Origin: an uncultured Collinsella sp.
GTDB taxonomy: Bacteria > Actinomycetota > Coriobacteriia > Coriobacteriales > Coriobacteriaceae
Length of the DNA: 64,000 nt
Direction: 5' to 3'
NCBI GenBank assembly: GCA_934650095.1
Contig: CAKUFT010000002.1
Location: forward strand, 42,597 to 106,596
A program made the position numbers and the translations under genes. This document shows, one piece after another, positions 39,176 to 47,265 of this stretch. The notes under the pieces were generated by a model. It was not told where the DNA came from. It saw nothing but the letters and a program-made list of their open reading frames with translations, and did no database searches. The stretch's first letter is position 1. Each line of letters starts with the position of its first letter.

Positions 39176-39204
39176 AATCAAAATCCTTGGATTCGGGGTA
39201 TCCG

Positions 39205-39639
39205 CTACTGGTTAGCTTGCCCGTCGAGCATGCCGTCGAGGGTGCGCCAGGCGAGTTCGGCGCACTTGACGCGGGCGGGCATGTGCGAGATGTCCTGGAG
39301 CTGGGCGGCTTCGTCCAGGTCTTCCAGGTCCTCTTCGGAGAGCTGCTCGCCGCGGATCATGGCCAGGAAGAGCCCGGCCAGGCGGCGGGCCTCCTCGACC
39401 GTCTCGCCGGTGATGAGGTCGGCCATGATGTCGGCGCTGGCCTGGCTGATGGCGCAGCCATGACCGGTAAAGGCTGCCTCCTCGATCACGCCGTTCTCGA
39501 CACGCAGCTGCAAGGTGAGCTCGTCGCCGCAGCTGGGGTTGATGCCGTCGTGCTCATGCGTGGGAGCGTCCATCTCGTACTTGTAGTCGGGGTGCGAGTT
39601 GTGCTCCATAAACGTGGTGGAGGTGTACAGATTACCCAT
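39205..39639 (-). CDS. sufU: SUF-type scaffold protein SufU
   Basis: This 144-residue protein works with SufS, accepting its persulfide through a zinc site and/or carrying a nascent cluster. The Cys ligands are in NPSCGDELTLQLRVENGVIEEAAFTGHGCAISQASADIMADLI, and a third is in ARVKCAELAW near residue 128, with Asp in the first motif. That pattern matches SufU. The ATG at 39639 overlaps the end of sufS by eight bases and follows TTGGAG, so the genes are translationally coupled. It is the last gene of the operon. Confidence 0.93.
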   Translation of the reverse strand: MGNLYTSTTFMEHNSHPDYKYEMDAPTHEHDGINPSCGDELTLQLRVENGVIEEAAFTGHGCAISQASADIMADLITGETVEEARRLAGLFLAMIRGEQLSEEDLEDLDEAAQLQDISHMPARVKCAELAWRTLDGMLDGQANQ

Positions 39640-40957
39640 TGAACGTGCTCCAAACATGATGCAGGCCGGCGATGAACTTGTCGATATCGGCCTTGTCGTT
39701 ATAGAAGGCCACGCTGGCGCGACAGCAGGCGAGGTTCTCGACGCCCAGCCAGGTGAGCAGCGGCTGTGCGCAATGGTGGCCGGCGCGGATGCACACACCG
39801 TCCATGTCCATGATGCTCGCGACGTCGTGCGGGTGGATGCCCTTAACGTTAAAGCTCACGACGCCGTGGTGGTTGTCCCAGTAGATGGAACCGATGATCT
39901 GGACAAAGTCGAGCTGCATGAGTTCGCCCATCAGGTAGTGGACGAGTGCCTGCTCGCGGGCCTGGATATTCTCGTAGCCCACCGTGTTGACCAGGTAGTC
40001 GAGGGCTGCACCCGTGGCGAAGATGCCGGCGGCGTCCTGCGTGCCGGCCTCGAACTTCTCGGGGACGGGCGCCCAGACGGCGTCCTGCTCGGTGACCGAA
40101 TCGATCATCTCGCCGCCGGTGAGCATGGGCGGCATGGCGTTGAGCAGGTCCATCTTGCCCCACAGCACGCCGATGCCCATGGGACCCATGGCCTTGTGCG
40201 CGCTAAAGGCAAAGAAGTCGGCACCCAGGTCGGCCACGTTAACCGGCATGTGCGGCAGCGATTGCGCGCCGTCGACGACCAGGTAGCCGCCGTACTTGTG
40301 CACGAGCTTGCCGAGGTTCTTGACCGGGTTCTCGACGCCCAGCACGTTGGAGACCTGACCCACGGCCAGGATCTTTGTCTTGGGACCTACCTTGGCAAGA
40401 ACTTCCTCGGTGGTGAGCTGGCCGGTCTTGGTAGGGTAGAGGTAGACGAGCTTGGCGCCGGTCTCGCGGCAGACCTGCTGCCACGGGATCAGGTTGGAGT
40501 GGTGCTCCATGATGGTGATGACGACCTCGTCGCCGGGCTCGAGCACCGTAGGCGCAAAGCTCTTGGCGACCAGGTTGAGCGACTCGCTCGTGTTGCGGGT
40601 GAAGACGACCTCGTTAGCCTGGGAGGCGCCGATGAGGTCGGCGATCTGCTGGCGAACCTTCGCGATAGCGTCGGTGGCCTCGACGGACAGCGAGTACAAA
40701 CCGCGCAGCGGGTTGGCGTTCATGCGCTGGTAGAAGTCGCGCTCGGCGTCGAGCACACAGGCGGGACGCTGCGCGGTGGCGGCACTATCGAGGAAGGCGA
40801 TCTCGGGGTGCTGCTGGAACAGCGGGAACTGGCCCTTGTAGGGGTTGGTCTCGATGTCCACGGTAGGCCAGCCACGCGAAGCCTCGTCGCTGGCATCGAG
40901 CTCCATGGGCTCGGGGGCGGTGCAGGTATCGCATTTAACGTGCTCAGTGTCGATCAT
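39632..40957 (-). CDS. sufS: Cysteine desulfurase SufS
   Basis: This PLP enzyme removes sulfur from cysteine to make a persulfide for cluster assembly. The 441-residue protein has AFLDSAATAQRPACVLDAERDFYQRMNANPLRGLYSLS, then TIMEHHSNLIPWQ near residue 145. The PLP lysine is in FFAFSAHKAMGPMGIG near residue 247, and the catalytic Cys in IRAGHHCAQPLL near residue 393. A ~35-residue N-terminal extension with CDTC precedes the usual start of the family. The start overlaps the sufD stop by four bases (ATGA), the mark of a tight operon. Confidence 0.96.
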   Translation of the reverse strand: MIDTEHVKCDTCTAPEPMELDASDEASRGWPTVDIETNPYKGQFPLFQQHPEIAFLDSAATAQRPACVLDAERDFYQRMNANPLRGLYSLSVEATDAIAKVRQQIADLIGASQANEVVFTRNTSESLNLVAKSFAPTVLEPGDEVVITIMEHHSNLIPWQQVCRETGAKLVYLYPTKTGQLTTEEVLAKVGPKTKILAVGQVSNVLGVENPVKNLGKLVHKYGGYLVVDGAQSLPHMPVNVADLGADFFAFSAHKAMGPMGIGVLWGKMDLLNAMPPMLTGGEMIDSVTEQDAVWAPVPEKFEAGTQDAAGIFATGAALDYLVNTVGYENIQAREQALVHYLMGELMQLDFVQIIGSIYWDNHHGVVSFNVKGIHPHDVASIMDMDGVCIRAGHHCAQPLLTWLGVENLACCRASVAFYNDKADIDKFIAGLHHVWSTFNG

Positions 40958-42225
40958 GCGAGCTCCTCTTCAAAGTTATCGATCAGGTTGTTGCCCAGGC
41001 GGATGACGGCGGCGCGGGTGCGCTCGTCGGCGGCAGAGAGCGCGGCGTCCTCCAGCTTGGCGCGGATGAACAGGTCCTCGGCGGCATTTTGGTCGAGGCC
41101 GCGGCAGGCGAGGTAGAATAGCTGCTCGTCGCGGACATGGCCGATGGTGGCGCCGTGGTTGCCGGCGACGTCGTCCTCGTCGCAGAGGATGACAGGGACG
41201 GTTTTGTTGTCGACGCCCTTGTTGGCGAGCAGTACCGTCTCGCGCTCGGTGCCGGTTGCACCCTTGCAGCCGTGCACGAGGTCGATGGTGCCGCGGTAGA
41301 CCTTCTTGGACGTGCCGGTCAGCACGCCGTTGGCGTCGATCTCGCACTCGGTCTTGCGACCGCGGTGGCGCAGCTCGTAGTTAAAGTCGCGCACCTGCTC
41401 GCGAGCGCCCAGGTAGTCGGTGTCGATCGTTACTTTGGCGGTGTCGCCCAGCAGGTCGCCGGCAAGGCCGGTGGCGCTGGCGCCGGCGCCCAGGATGGTG
41501 TGCTGCACATTGACGCGCGCGCCCTCGTCCAGGAAGAGACCCGTGTCGTCGAGTGCGATCCAGCTATCGTCGAGCGTCTGAGTGCAGGTCACATTGACGG
41601 TGGCGTACTCGTGGGCGCACACGCGCAGCACGGAGCCCACGACGCCCTCTCCGGCAACGGGAGAGTCCAGGGCGATGTGCAGGTCGAGCGTTGCCTGCGG
41701 GCGGGCGACGACGTCGATAGCGGCAATCGCGGCCGCTGCGTCGGCGCCGCTCACGCGCACGGTGGCCGCGGCGTGCTTATATGCGGGCACATCGATGACG
41801 ATGCGCTTGGTGGCGTGGTCTGCTAGGTAAGCGTAGGCGGCCTCACCCATACCGGTCTCGAAGGCCTCGGCGGGGGAGAGCTCCTCCTCGAGCTTGATGG
41901 CGCCGGCCTGGTAGACGGAGGTGGCGGGCACGTCGAGCTCCGTCTCGGGCGTGATGCGGGCGCGGTCGGCGGCATCACCGGGGGCAGCGGCACGGCGCTC
42001 GGGGAAGCGCTCGGCCATGGCTTCCATGGCGGCGTCGAAGGCGTCGGCCGAGCCGGCAAACTGCTCGTCCAGGCCCTCGACCTCAACGGCCTCGGTGGGA
42101 GCGGTGGCAAGCTCGTCGGAAAGCTCGAGCTTGGTCTGGTTCATTTTGAGCCAACCCCAAGTGGCGGCTGGCATCGCGTTGACCTGCTCGAGCGTGGTAA
42201 CAGCGGTGCTGGTTTCCTGTTTCAT
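40954..42225 (-). CDS. sufD: FeS assembly protein SufD
   Basis: SufD pairs with SufB in the SufBC2D complex, which builds iron-sulfur clusters. The 423-residue protein is poorly conserved at its N-terminus but shows the beta-helix core and the C-terminal family block. That block reads LRHRGRKTECEIDANGVLTGTSKKVYRGTIDLVHGCKGATG, then VLLANKGVDNKTVPVILCDEDDVAGNHGATIGHVRDEQLFYLACRGLDQNAAEDLF. The conserved His in NHGATIG is present. Its ATG shares one base with the sufB stop codon. It lies third in sufCBDSU. Confidence 0.94.
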   Translation of the reverse strand: MKQETSTAVTTLEQVNAMPAATWGWLKMNQTKLELSDELATAPTEAVEVEGLDEQFAGSADAFDAAMEAMAERFPERRAAAPGDAADRARITPETELDVPATSVYQAGAIKLEEELSPAEAFETGMGEAAYAYLADHATKRIVIDVPAYKHAAATVRVSGADAAAAIAAIDVVARPQATLDLHIALDSPVAGEGVVGSVLRVCAHEYATVNVTCTQTLDDSWIALDDTGLFLDEGARVNVQHTILGAGASATGLAGDLLGDTAKVTIDTDYLGAREQVRDFNYELRHRGRKTECEIDANGVLTGTSKKVYRGTIDLVHGCKGATGTERETVLLANKGVDNKTVPVILCDEDDVAGNHGATIGHVRDEQLFYLACRGLDQNAAEDLFIRAKLEDAALSAADERTRAAVIRLGNNLIDNFEEELA

Positions 42226-43637
42226 TATCCGATCGCTCCTTCCATCTCGAGCTTGATCAGGTTGTTCATCTCGACGGCGTACTCCAGCGGCAGCTCCTTG
42301 GAGACCGGGTTGGCAAAGCCGTTAACGATCATGGTGCGGGCCTCTTCCTCCGAGATGCCGCGGCTCATGAGGTAGAACACCTTGTCGTCGCCAATGCGGC
42401 CGATGGTTGCCTCGTGGCCGATGTCGACGTTTTTGGCGCGGATGTCCATGGCCGGGATGGTATCGGAGCGGCTCTGGTCGTCGAGCATGAGCGACTGGCA
42501 GCTCACGGTTGCCTTGGAGCCCTCGGCCTTGGGCGTCGCCACGATAGAGCTGCGGAAGGTCTGGATGCCGCCACTCTTGGAGATGCCCTTGGTCTCGACG
42601 GTCGCCGAGGTCTCGGGCGCATTGAGCACGACCTTGCAGCCGGTGTCGAGGTTCTGGCCGGCGCCGGCAAAGGTGATGCCGGTAAAGCTCGAGCGGGCGC
42701 GGCGGCCGTTGAGCACGCTCATGGGGTAGAGATAGCCCACGTGGCTGCCGAAGGAGCCGCTGATCCACTCGATGTCGCCATCCTCGTCCACGCGCGCACG
42801 CTTGGTGTTGAGGTTGTACATGTTCTTGGACCAGTTCTCGATGGTCGAGTAGCGCAGGTGCGCGCGTTTGCCCACAAAGAGCTCGACGGCGCCGGCGTGG
42901 AGGTTGGCCACGTTGTACTTGGGCGCGGAGCAGCCCTCGATAAAGTGCAGGTCGGCGTCGTCCTCGACGATGATGAGTGTGTGCTCAAACTGGCCGGCAC
43001 CCTTGGCGTTAAGACGGAAGTAGCTCTGCAACGGAAAATCGAGCTTGGTGCCCTTGGGCACGTAGACAAACGAGCCGCCCGACCATACGGCGCCGTGCAG
43101 GGCCGCAAACTTGTGGTCGGTGGGCGGGATGAGCGTCATGAACTTCTCGTGGATGAGCGGCTCCCACTGCGGGTCGTGCAGGGCCTCCTCGATACCGGAA
43201 TAGACGATGCCCATCTTGGACGCGGTGTCCTGCATGTTGTGGTAGACGAGCTCTGAGTCGTACTGCGCGCCGACGCCCGCCAGGTAGCTGCGCTCGGCCT
43301 CGGGGATACCCAGGCGCTCAAAGGTGTTCTTGATGTCGTCGGGCACCGACTCCCAGTCGTGCTTTTGGTCGGTATTGGGCTTGACGTAGGTGACGATGTT
43401 GTCCATGTCCAGGCCCTCGATGGAGGGGCCCCACGTCGGATCCGGGAAGCGGTTAAAGATCTCGAGGGACTTGAGGCGCAGGTCGAGCATCCACTGCGGC
43501 TCGTCCTTCTTGGCGCTGATCTCGCGCACGATGTCGGGCGTGATGCCGGCGTCGAGGCGCTCGAATCCCTCCTCGCCATAGGTGAAGTCGTAGAGGCTGC
43601 GGTCGATGTCCGCGACCTCGGTGCGGTTCTTGGTCAT
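42225..43637 (-). CDS. sufB: FeS assembly scaffold SufB
   Basis: SufB is the scaffold on which the cluster forms. The 470-residue protein has the typical WESVPDDIKNTFERLGIPEAERSYLAGVGAQYDSELVYHN and FPLQSYFRLNAKGAGQFEHTLIIVEDDADLHFIEGCSAP. The C-terminal core CQSLMLDDQSRSDTIPAMDIRAKNVDIGHEATIGRIGDDKVFYLMSRGISEEEA includes the conserved Cys and His used for cluster and sulfur transfer. The length is normal. It begins 12 bp after sufC and overlaps sufD by one base. Confidence 0.97.
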   Translation of the reverse strand: MTKNRTEVADIDRSLYDFTYGEEGFERLDAGITPDIVREISAKKDEPQWMLDLRLKSLEIFNRFPDPTWGPSIEGLDMDNIVTYVKPNTDQKHDWESVPDDIKNTFERLGIPEAERSYLAGVGAQYDSELVYHNMQDTASKMGIVYSGIEEALHDPQWEPLIHEKFMTLIPPTDHKFAALHGAVWSGGSFVYVPKGTKLDFPLQSYFRLNAKGAGQFEHTLIIVEDDADLHFIEGCSAPKYNVANLHAGAVELFVGKRAHLRYSTIENWSKNMYNLNTKRARVDEDGDIEWISGSFGSHVGYLYPMSVLNGRRARSSFTGITFAGAGQNLDTGCKVVLNAPETSATVETKGISKSGGIQTFRSSIVATPKAEGSKATVSCQSLMLDDQSRSDTIPAMDIRAKNVDIGHEATIGRIGDDKVFYLMSRGISEEEARTMIVNGFANPVSKELPLEYAVEMNNLIKLEMEGAIG

Positions 43638-43649
43638 TGCGCCGCCCCT

Positions 43650-44450
43650 TTACGCCTGCTGCTCGGCAGCGGCTGCCTCGGCCTGGGCGCGCTGCTCGGC
43701 GGCCTCGCGCTCGAAGGTCTCAAAGCCGTTCTTGTCGATCCAGGAGATGAGCGAGGCGTCGTCCCCGCGCACGATGTGGCCCTTGACCATAACGTGGACG
43801 CGGTCGACATCCAGGTGCTCCAGGATGCGCGTGTTGTGCGTGATGATGAGCATGGAGCCGTCGCAGCTCTTGCGGTAGGCGTCCATGCCATGGCTGACGG
43901 TGGAAAGCGCGTCGACGTCCAGGCCGGAGTCGGTCTCGTCCAGGATGGCGAGCTTGGGCTGCAGCAGTAGGAGCTGGAGCATCTCGACCTTCTTCTTCTC
44001 GCCGCCCGAGAAGCCCACGCCCAGCTCACGGTTGAGGTAGGCGGTATCCATGTTAAGTTCGGCCGCGAGCTCCTTCACGCGACGGCGGAATTCCTTGCCC
44101 TTCATCTCCAGGCCGGGGCGGCCGGCGATACTGGCGCGCAAAAAGCTCGACAGTGGCACGCCGGGGATCTCGACCGGGGCCTGGAAGCTCAGGAACAGGC
44201 CGGCGCGCGAGCGCTTGTCGGTGGTGAGCTCGGTGATGTCCTGGCCGTCAAAGACGATGCGGCCGTCGTTGACCGTGTAGACGGGGTCGCCCATGACCAG
44301 GTGGCCAAGGGTGGACTTGCCGGCGCCGTTGGGTCCCATCAACACGTGGGTCTCGCCGGCGGCGACGTTAAGGTTGACGTTGTGGAGGATGGTCTTCTCG
44401 TCCACGGAGGCGGTCAGACCTTCGATGGAAAGCAGCGGATTTGCGCTCAT
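43650..44450 (-). CDS. sufC: FeS assembly ATPase SufC
   Basis: SufC is the ABC-type ATPase of SufBC2D. The 266-residue protein has the Walker A motif MGPNGAGKSTLGHLVMGDP near residue 38, the signature GFSGGEKKKVEMLQLLLLQPKLAILDETDSGLDVDAL near residue 145, and the switch His in IITHNTRILEHL. The C-terminus carries an Ala/Gln/Glu-rich tail. The ATG at 44450 is chosen because GAGAGGGACAGC precedes it; ten further upstream codons lack a site. It is the first gene of the leftward suf operon, divergent from the Rrf2 regulator gene. Confidence 0.96.
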   Translation of the reverse strand: MSANPLLSIEGLTASVDEKTILHNVNLNVAAGETHVLMGPNGAGKSTLGHLVMGDPVYTVNDGRIVFDGQDITELTTDKRSRAGLFLSFQAPVEIPGVPLSSFLRASIAGRPGLEMKGKEFRRRVKELAAELNMDTAYLNRELGVGFSGGEKKKVEMLQLLLLQPKLAILDETDSGLDVDALSTVSHGMDAYRKSCDGSMLIITHNTRILEHLDVDRVHVMVKGHIVRGDDASLISWIDKNGFETFEREAAEQRAQAEAAAAEQQA

Positions 44451-44514
44451 GCTGTCCCTCTCTGTATATGGTGTACTCATGGGTGTACGAAACCCTAGGA
44501 ATCTTCTCGGAATA

Positions 44515-44542
44515 AAGTTACTATGGGTTCGGCGTTAGTCAA
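44515..44542 (-). promoter_or_regulatory. Possible suf operon promoter
   Basis: Read leftward, TTGACT (complement of 44537-44542) is a near-consensus -35 box, and TAACTT (complement of 44515-44520) lies 16 bases on as a weak -10 box. The weak -10 box fits a promoter that needs regulation. Confidence 0.4.
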
Positions 44543-44578
44543 GGGAAAACCCGACTAATCCACTCGACTTTTCAAATT

Positions 44579-44633
44579 GTGGGACAAAAATACCTGTTGT
44601 GTTTGTCCCACTTACTTAAGATTTGGGACAAAC
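44579..44633. promoter_or_regulatory. Inverted and direct GGGACAAA boxes between suf and rrf2, candidate Rrf2 operator
   Basis: GTGGGACAAA (44579-44588) and TTTGTCCCAC (44602-44611) form a perfect 10-bp inverted repeat with a 13-base spacer, and a third box TTTGGGACAAAC lies at 44622-44633. They sit just upstream of the regulator gene and behind the suf promoter, as expected for an autoregulated Rrf2 protein. Confidence 0.55.
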
Positions 44634-44674
44634 AAACCTGGTTATGTTGTCCAAGATGCGATGGGAGGGTAGGT

Positions 44675-45106
44675 ATGCTCATTTCTTCTAAGGGCCGCTA
44701 TGCCCTCCGACTGATGATCTATATCGCAGCGCTGGGCGACGCCGAGGGCAAGATCGCTCTGCGCGAGGTCGCCGACCGCGAGCGTATCTCGCAAAAGTAT
44801 CTGGAGCAGCTGGTTCGTCCGCTCATGAAGGCGGGCCTACTTAAGAGCGTGCGCGGCAAGGGCGGCGGCTACATGATGGCCAAGGACCCGGCCGAGGTGC
44901 GTGCCGGCGACATTCTGCGTGCCGTTGAGGGCAGCACGGCTCCGGTAGCGTGCGATGGCATCGACAACAGCTGCACCCGTAGCGATCTGTGCTCCACCGT
45001 TAAGTTTTGGCGTGGTCTGGACGACGTAATCGAAAAGTACGTCGACGGTGTGACGTTGGCCGACCTTGCCGCCGTCCCCGAGATCAACTTCGACATCAAA
45101 CTGTAG
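44675..45106 (+). CDS. Rrf2-family regulator, IscR/SufR-like
   Basis: This 143-residue winged-helix protein opens with MLISSKGRYALRLMIYIAALG and has the recognition-helix region LREVADRERISQKYLEQLVRPLMKAGLLKSVRGKGGGYMMAKD. Three Cys residues in CDGIDNSCTRSDLC (residues ~92-105) match the iron-sulfur ligands of IscR-type sensors. Such proteins repress cluster-assembly genes when clusters are plentiful. The ATG at 44675 follows GGGAGGGTAGGT. Divergent placement from sufCBDSU and the shared GGGACAAA boxes make it the likely operon regulator. Confidence 0.92.
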   Translation: MLISSKGRYALRLMIYIAALGDAEGKIALREVADRERISQKYLEQLVRPLMKAGLLKSVRGKGGGYMMAKDPAEVRAGDILRAVEGSTAPVACDGIDNSCTRSDLCSTVKFWRGLDDVIEKYVDGVTLADLAAVPEINFDIKL

Positions 45107-45244
45107 CTCGAGCACAATTCCTTAAGATTTCGCGGAGGGTTGTTGCCGTTTGCCGAGTCGTTGTTGTGCAACAAGCGGGGAGCTGTAATACTGAATCTAT
45201 CTTTGCAAACTGCACTTTAACTACACCAATGCAGGGAGGATCTT

Positions 45245-47062
45245 ATGCAGCCCAAGCATTCCGCTATCGTTGCGGGCCTGACGCTGGCGCTCTCGTTTGG
45301 CGCCGTTTCCGCGCCCACGGCCGCTGTTGCCGAGGAGCCCACGCCGGGCGTTGCCTCGGATGCCACCGATATCGATAAGGGTCTCTACACCCAGCAGTCC
45401 TTCTCGGGCGTGCTGCGGTCGGTCCAGGGCGTTTCGTTTGTCAATGTCACCACCGAGATGAAGTACTTTACCAAGTACGAGAGCCATGGCAACTACAACC
45501 AGGGCTTTTCGTATGGGGACGGCTATAACGCGCTGGGCTATTACCAGTTCGATCGCCGCTGGTCGCTCATCCCGTTTATGAAGCAGGCCTACAACTACAA
45601 CCCCGAAAAATACAGCATGCTCAAGGATGCGATCGATCGCGGCAGCGAGATTTCCAACGCGAGCAATTCCATGTACGAGAACGGCCAGCTTACCGAGCTG
45701 GGCCGCATTGCGCAGGAGGCTTTCCAGGGCGCCTACAATACCGATCCTGCTGAGTTCTCGGCGCTTCAGGATGCCTATGCGTACAACTCCTACTATGCTG
45801 TGACCGAGGCTTGGCTCAAGAGCGGCCTGGGCATTGATATTTCCGGTCGCGCCGATTGCGCCAAGGGCATGGTCTGGAGCATCACCAACATGTGCGGTAC
45901 CGGTGGCTGCAGGGACTTCTTCCGTTGGGCGAATCTTTCCAATGATATGTCCGACCGCGAGTTTGTGACGGCACTTGCCAACAGCGTGGTCAATAACGTC
46001 GCGACCAAGTTTTCGAGCCAGCCCCAGTATCATGAGGGCTGGAAGAACCGCTACCGCAACGAGCTGAAGGACTGCTTGGTTTATATCGCCGAGGACGAAG
46101 CTGCCTCGACGCCCTCGACGCCCTCGACGCCTGCGGAGCCCGAGTCCACGCCCGCGCCTGCGCCGACGCCTGATTCGAATGACAACTCGAGTGACGATTC
46201 CAACGATGACAGGATGGATGCGCCCTCGACCGATGCTGACAGCAATGGTTCTGCTGGTGGCACTACCAACGACGGGTCTACCTCGAACGGCACTGCAGCG
46301 GGCGATTCGTCTTCAAGCTCTGCTGGCAATACGGACAGCGACGCTTCTGGTTCAACCAACGCTGGCACCTCTAACTCATCCACCGGCTCGAGCGATTCGT
46401 CTGTTGGCACCGGCTCTAACAACGGCTCCGGCTCTAACGCAACCCCTGGTTCCGATGCTTCCAAGGATGACTCGAATAAGGCGCCGGACGCTCCCGTTGC
46501 TTCGCCGGACAAGAAGCCTTCTTTCTCCGTGCAACTTGGTTCTACGCTGGGCTCTTCGCTGATGGCTGGCGTCAATAACGGCTCGACCCAGAACAAGGAC
46601 AACTCTGATCAGGTTTCCGCGGAAAAGACCGAAGCCGCAAAGGGCGACTCCAAGGACAAGACTTCCGAGAAGACCGAATCCGATAAGGGTTCTAGCTCTG
46701 AAGAGAAGAGCGACAAGTCCGAACAGAAGAAGGACGAGGATAAGGAGCCTGAATCTGAGGAGAAGGACAAGAGCAAGGACAAGACCGAGGACGGAAAGCA
46801 GCAGGGCAAGGACAGCGGTAAGGGCAGCACCGACAACCAGAACCAGGAGCAAAATGACTCCAAAACGGTGACCACCACGACCACGACGACTACAACTGCC
46901 AAGTCCTCGGGCGGCAACATGCCCAAGACGGGCGATCTGATTGTGATGGCGAGCCTTGCCAGTGCAAGCTTGGCCACACTGGGCGCTACGTCTATCGTAA
47001 GTGGTAAGCATAAGCTCGATCAGCAGAAGAAGGCTTCTGGGGAGGACGGCTTGGAGGAGTAA
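45245..47062 (+). CDS. Secreted, sortase-anchored protein with N-terminal enzymatic-looking domain
   Basis: This 605-residue protein has a Sec signal peptide (LTLALSFGAVSAPTAAVAEE, residues ~11-30). Residues ~60-280 form a folded domain with YESHGNYNQGFSYGDGYNALGYYQFD, reminiscent of phage lysozyme-like or VgrG-associated domains. The Glu in ESHG could be catalytic, but this is unproven. Residues ~285-560 are Ser/Asp/Gly then Lys/Glu/Asp low-complexity sequence with a run of Thr. The C-terminus has NMPKTGD, a hydrophobic helix, and a basic tail, a sortase signal with Met in place of Leu. The ATG at 45245 follows GGGAGG. Confidence 0.85.
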   Translation: MQPKHSAIVAGLTLALSFGAVSAPTAAVAEEPTPGVASDATDIDKGLYTQQSFSGVLRSVQGVSFVNVTTEMKYFTKYESHGNYNQGFSYGDGYNALGYYQFDRRWSLIPFMKQAYNYNPEKYSMLKDAIDRGSEISNASNSMYENGQLTELGRIAQEAFQGAYNTDPAEFSALQDAYAYNSYYAVTEAWLKSGLGIDISGRADCAKGMVWSITNMCGTGGCRDFFRWANLSNDMSDREFVTALANSVVNNVATKFSSQPQYHEGWKNRYRNELKDCLVYIAEDEAASTPSTPSTPAEPESTPAPAPTPDSNDNSSDDSNDDRMDAPSTDADSNGSAGGTTNDGSTSNGTAAGDSSSSSAGNTDSDASGSTNAGTSNSSTGSSDSSVGTGSNNGSGSNATPGSDASKDDSNKAPDAPVASPDKKPSFSVQLGSTLGSSLMAGVNNGSTQNKDNSDQVSAEKTEAAKGDSKDKTSEKTESDKGSSSEEKSDKSEQKKDEDKEPESEEKDKSKDKTEDGKQQGKDSGKGSTDNQNQEQNDSKTVTTTTTTTTTAKSSGGNMPKTGDLIVMASLASASLATLGATSIVSGKHKLDQQKKASGEDGLEE

Positions 47063-47090
47063 TCTTCCAGATCGTTTTCTATAAGAGTTT

Positions 47091-47136
47091 GGGACGGGGT
47101 CCGGTGCGGCGGCATCGGCCCCCCCCTTTTTTGTTG
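47091..47136 (+). terminator. Possible terminator of the sortase-anchored protein gene
   Basis: A GGGACGGGGTCCG stretch can pair imperfectly with CGGCCCCCCCC, and T6 follows. The pairing is imperfect, so this is tentative. Confidence 0.4.
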
Positions 47137-47265
47137 TGCAACGATTTGTTATGCCCCCTCGGGGGTCTGTTGCTACCGCTGCCCGAAACGTTTGCATGTC
47201 GATATTGTTGCGCTCTACCCGCTCGCTACAATGGGCATCGTGCTGCGTTAGAAGGAGAGTTTACG

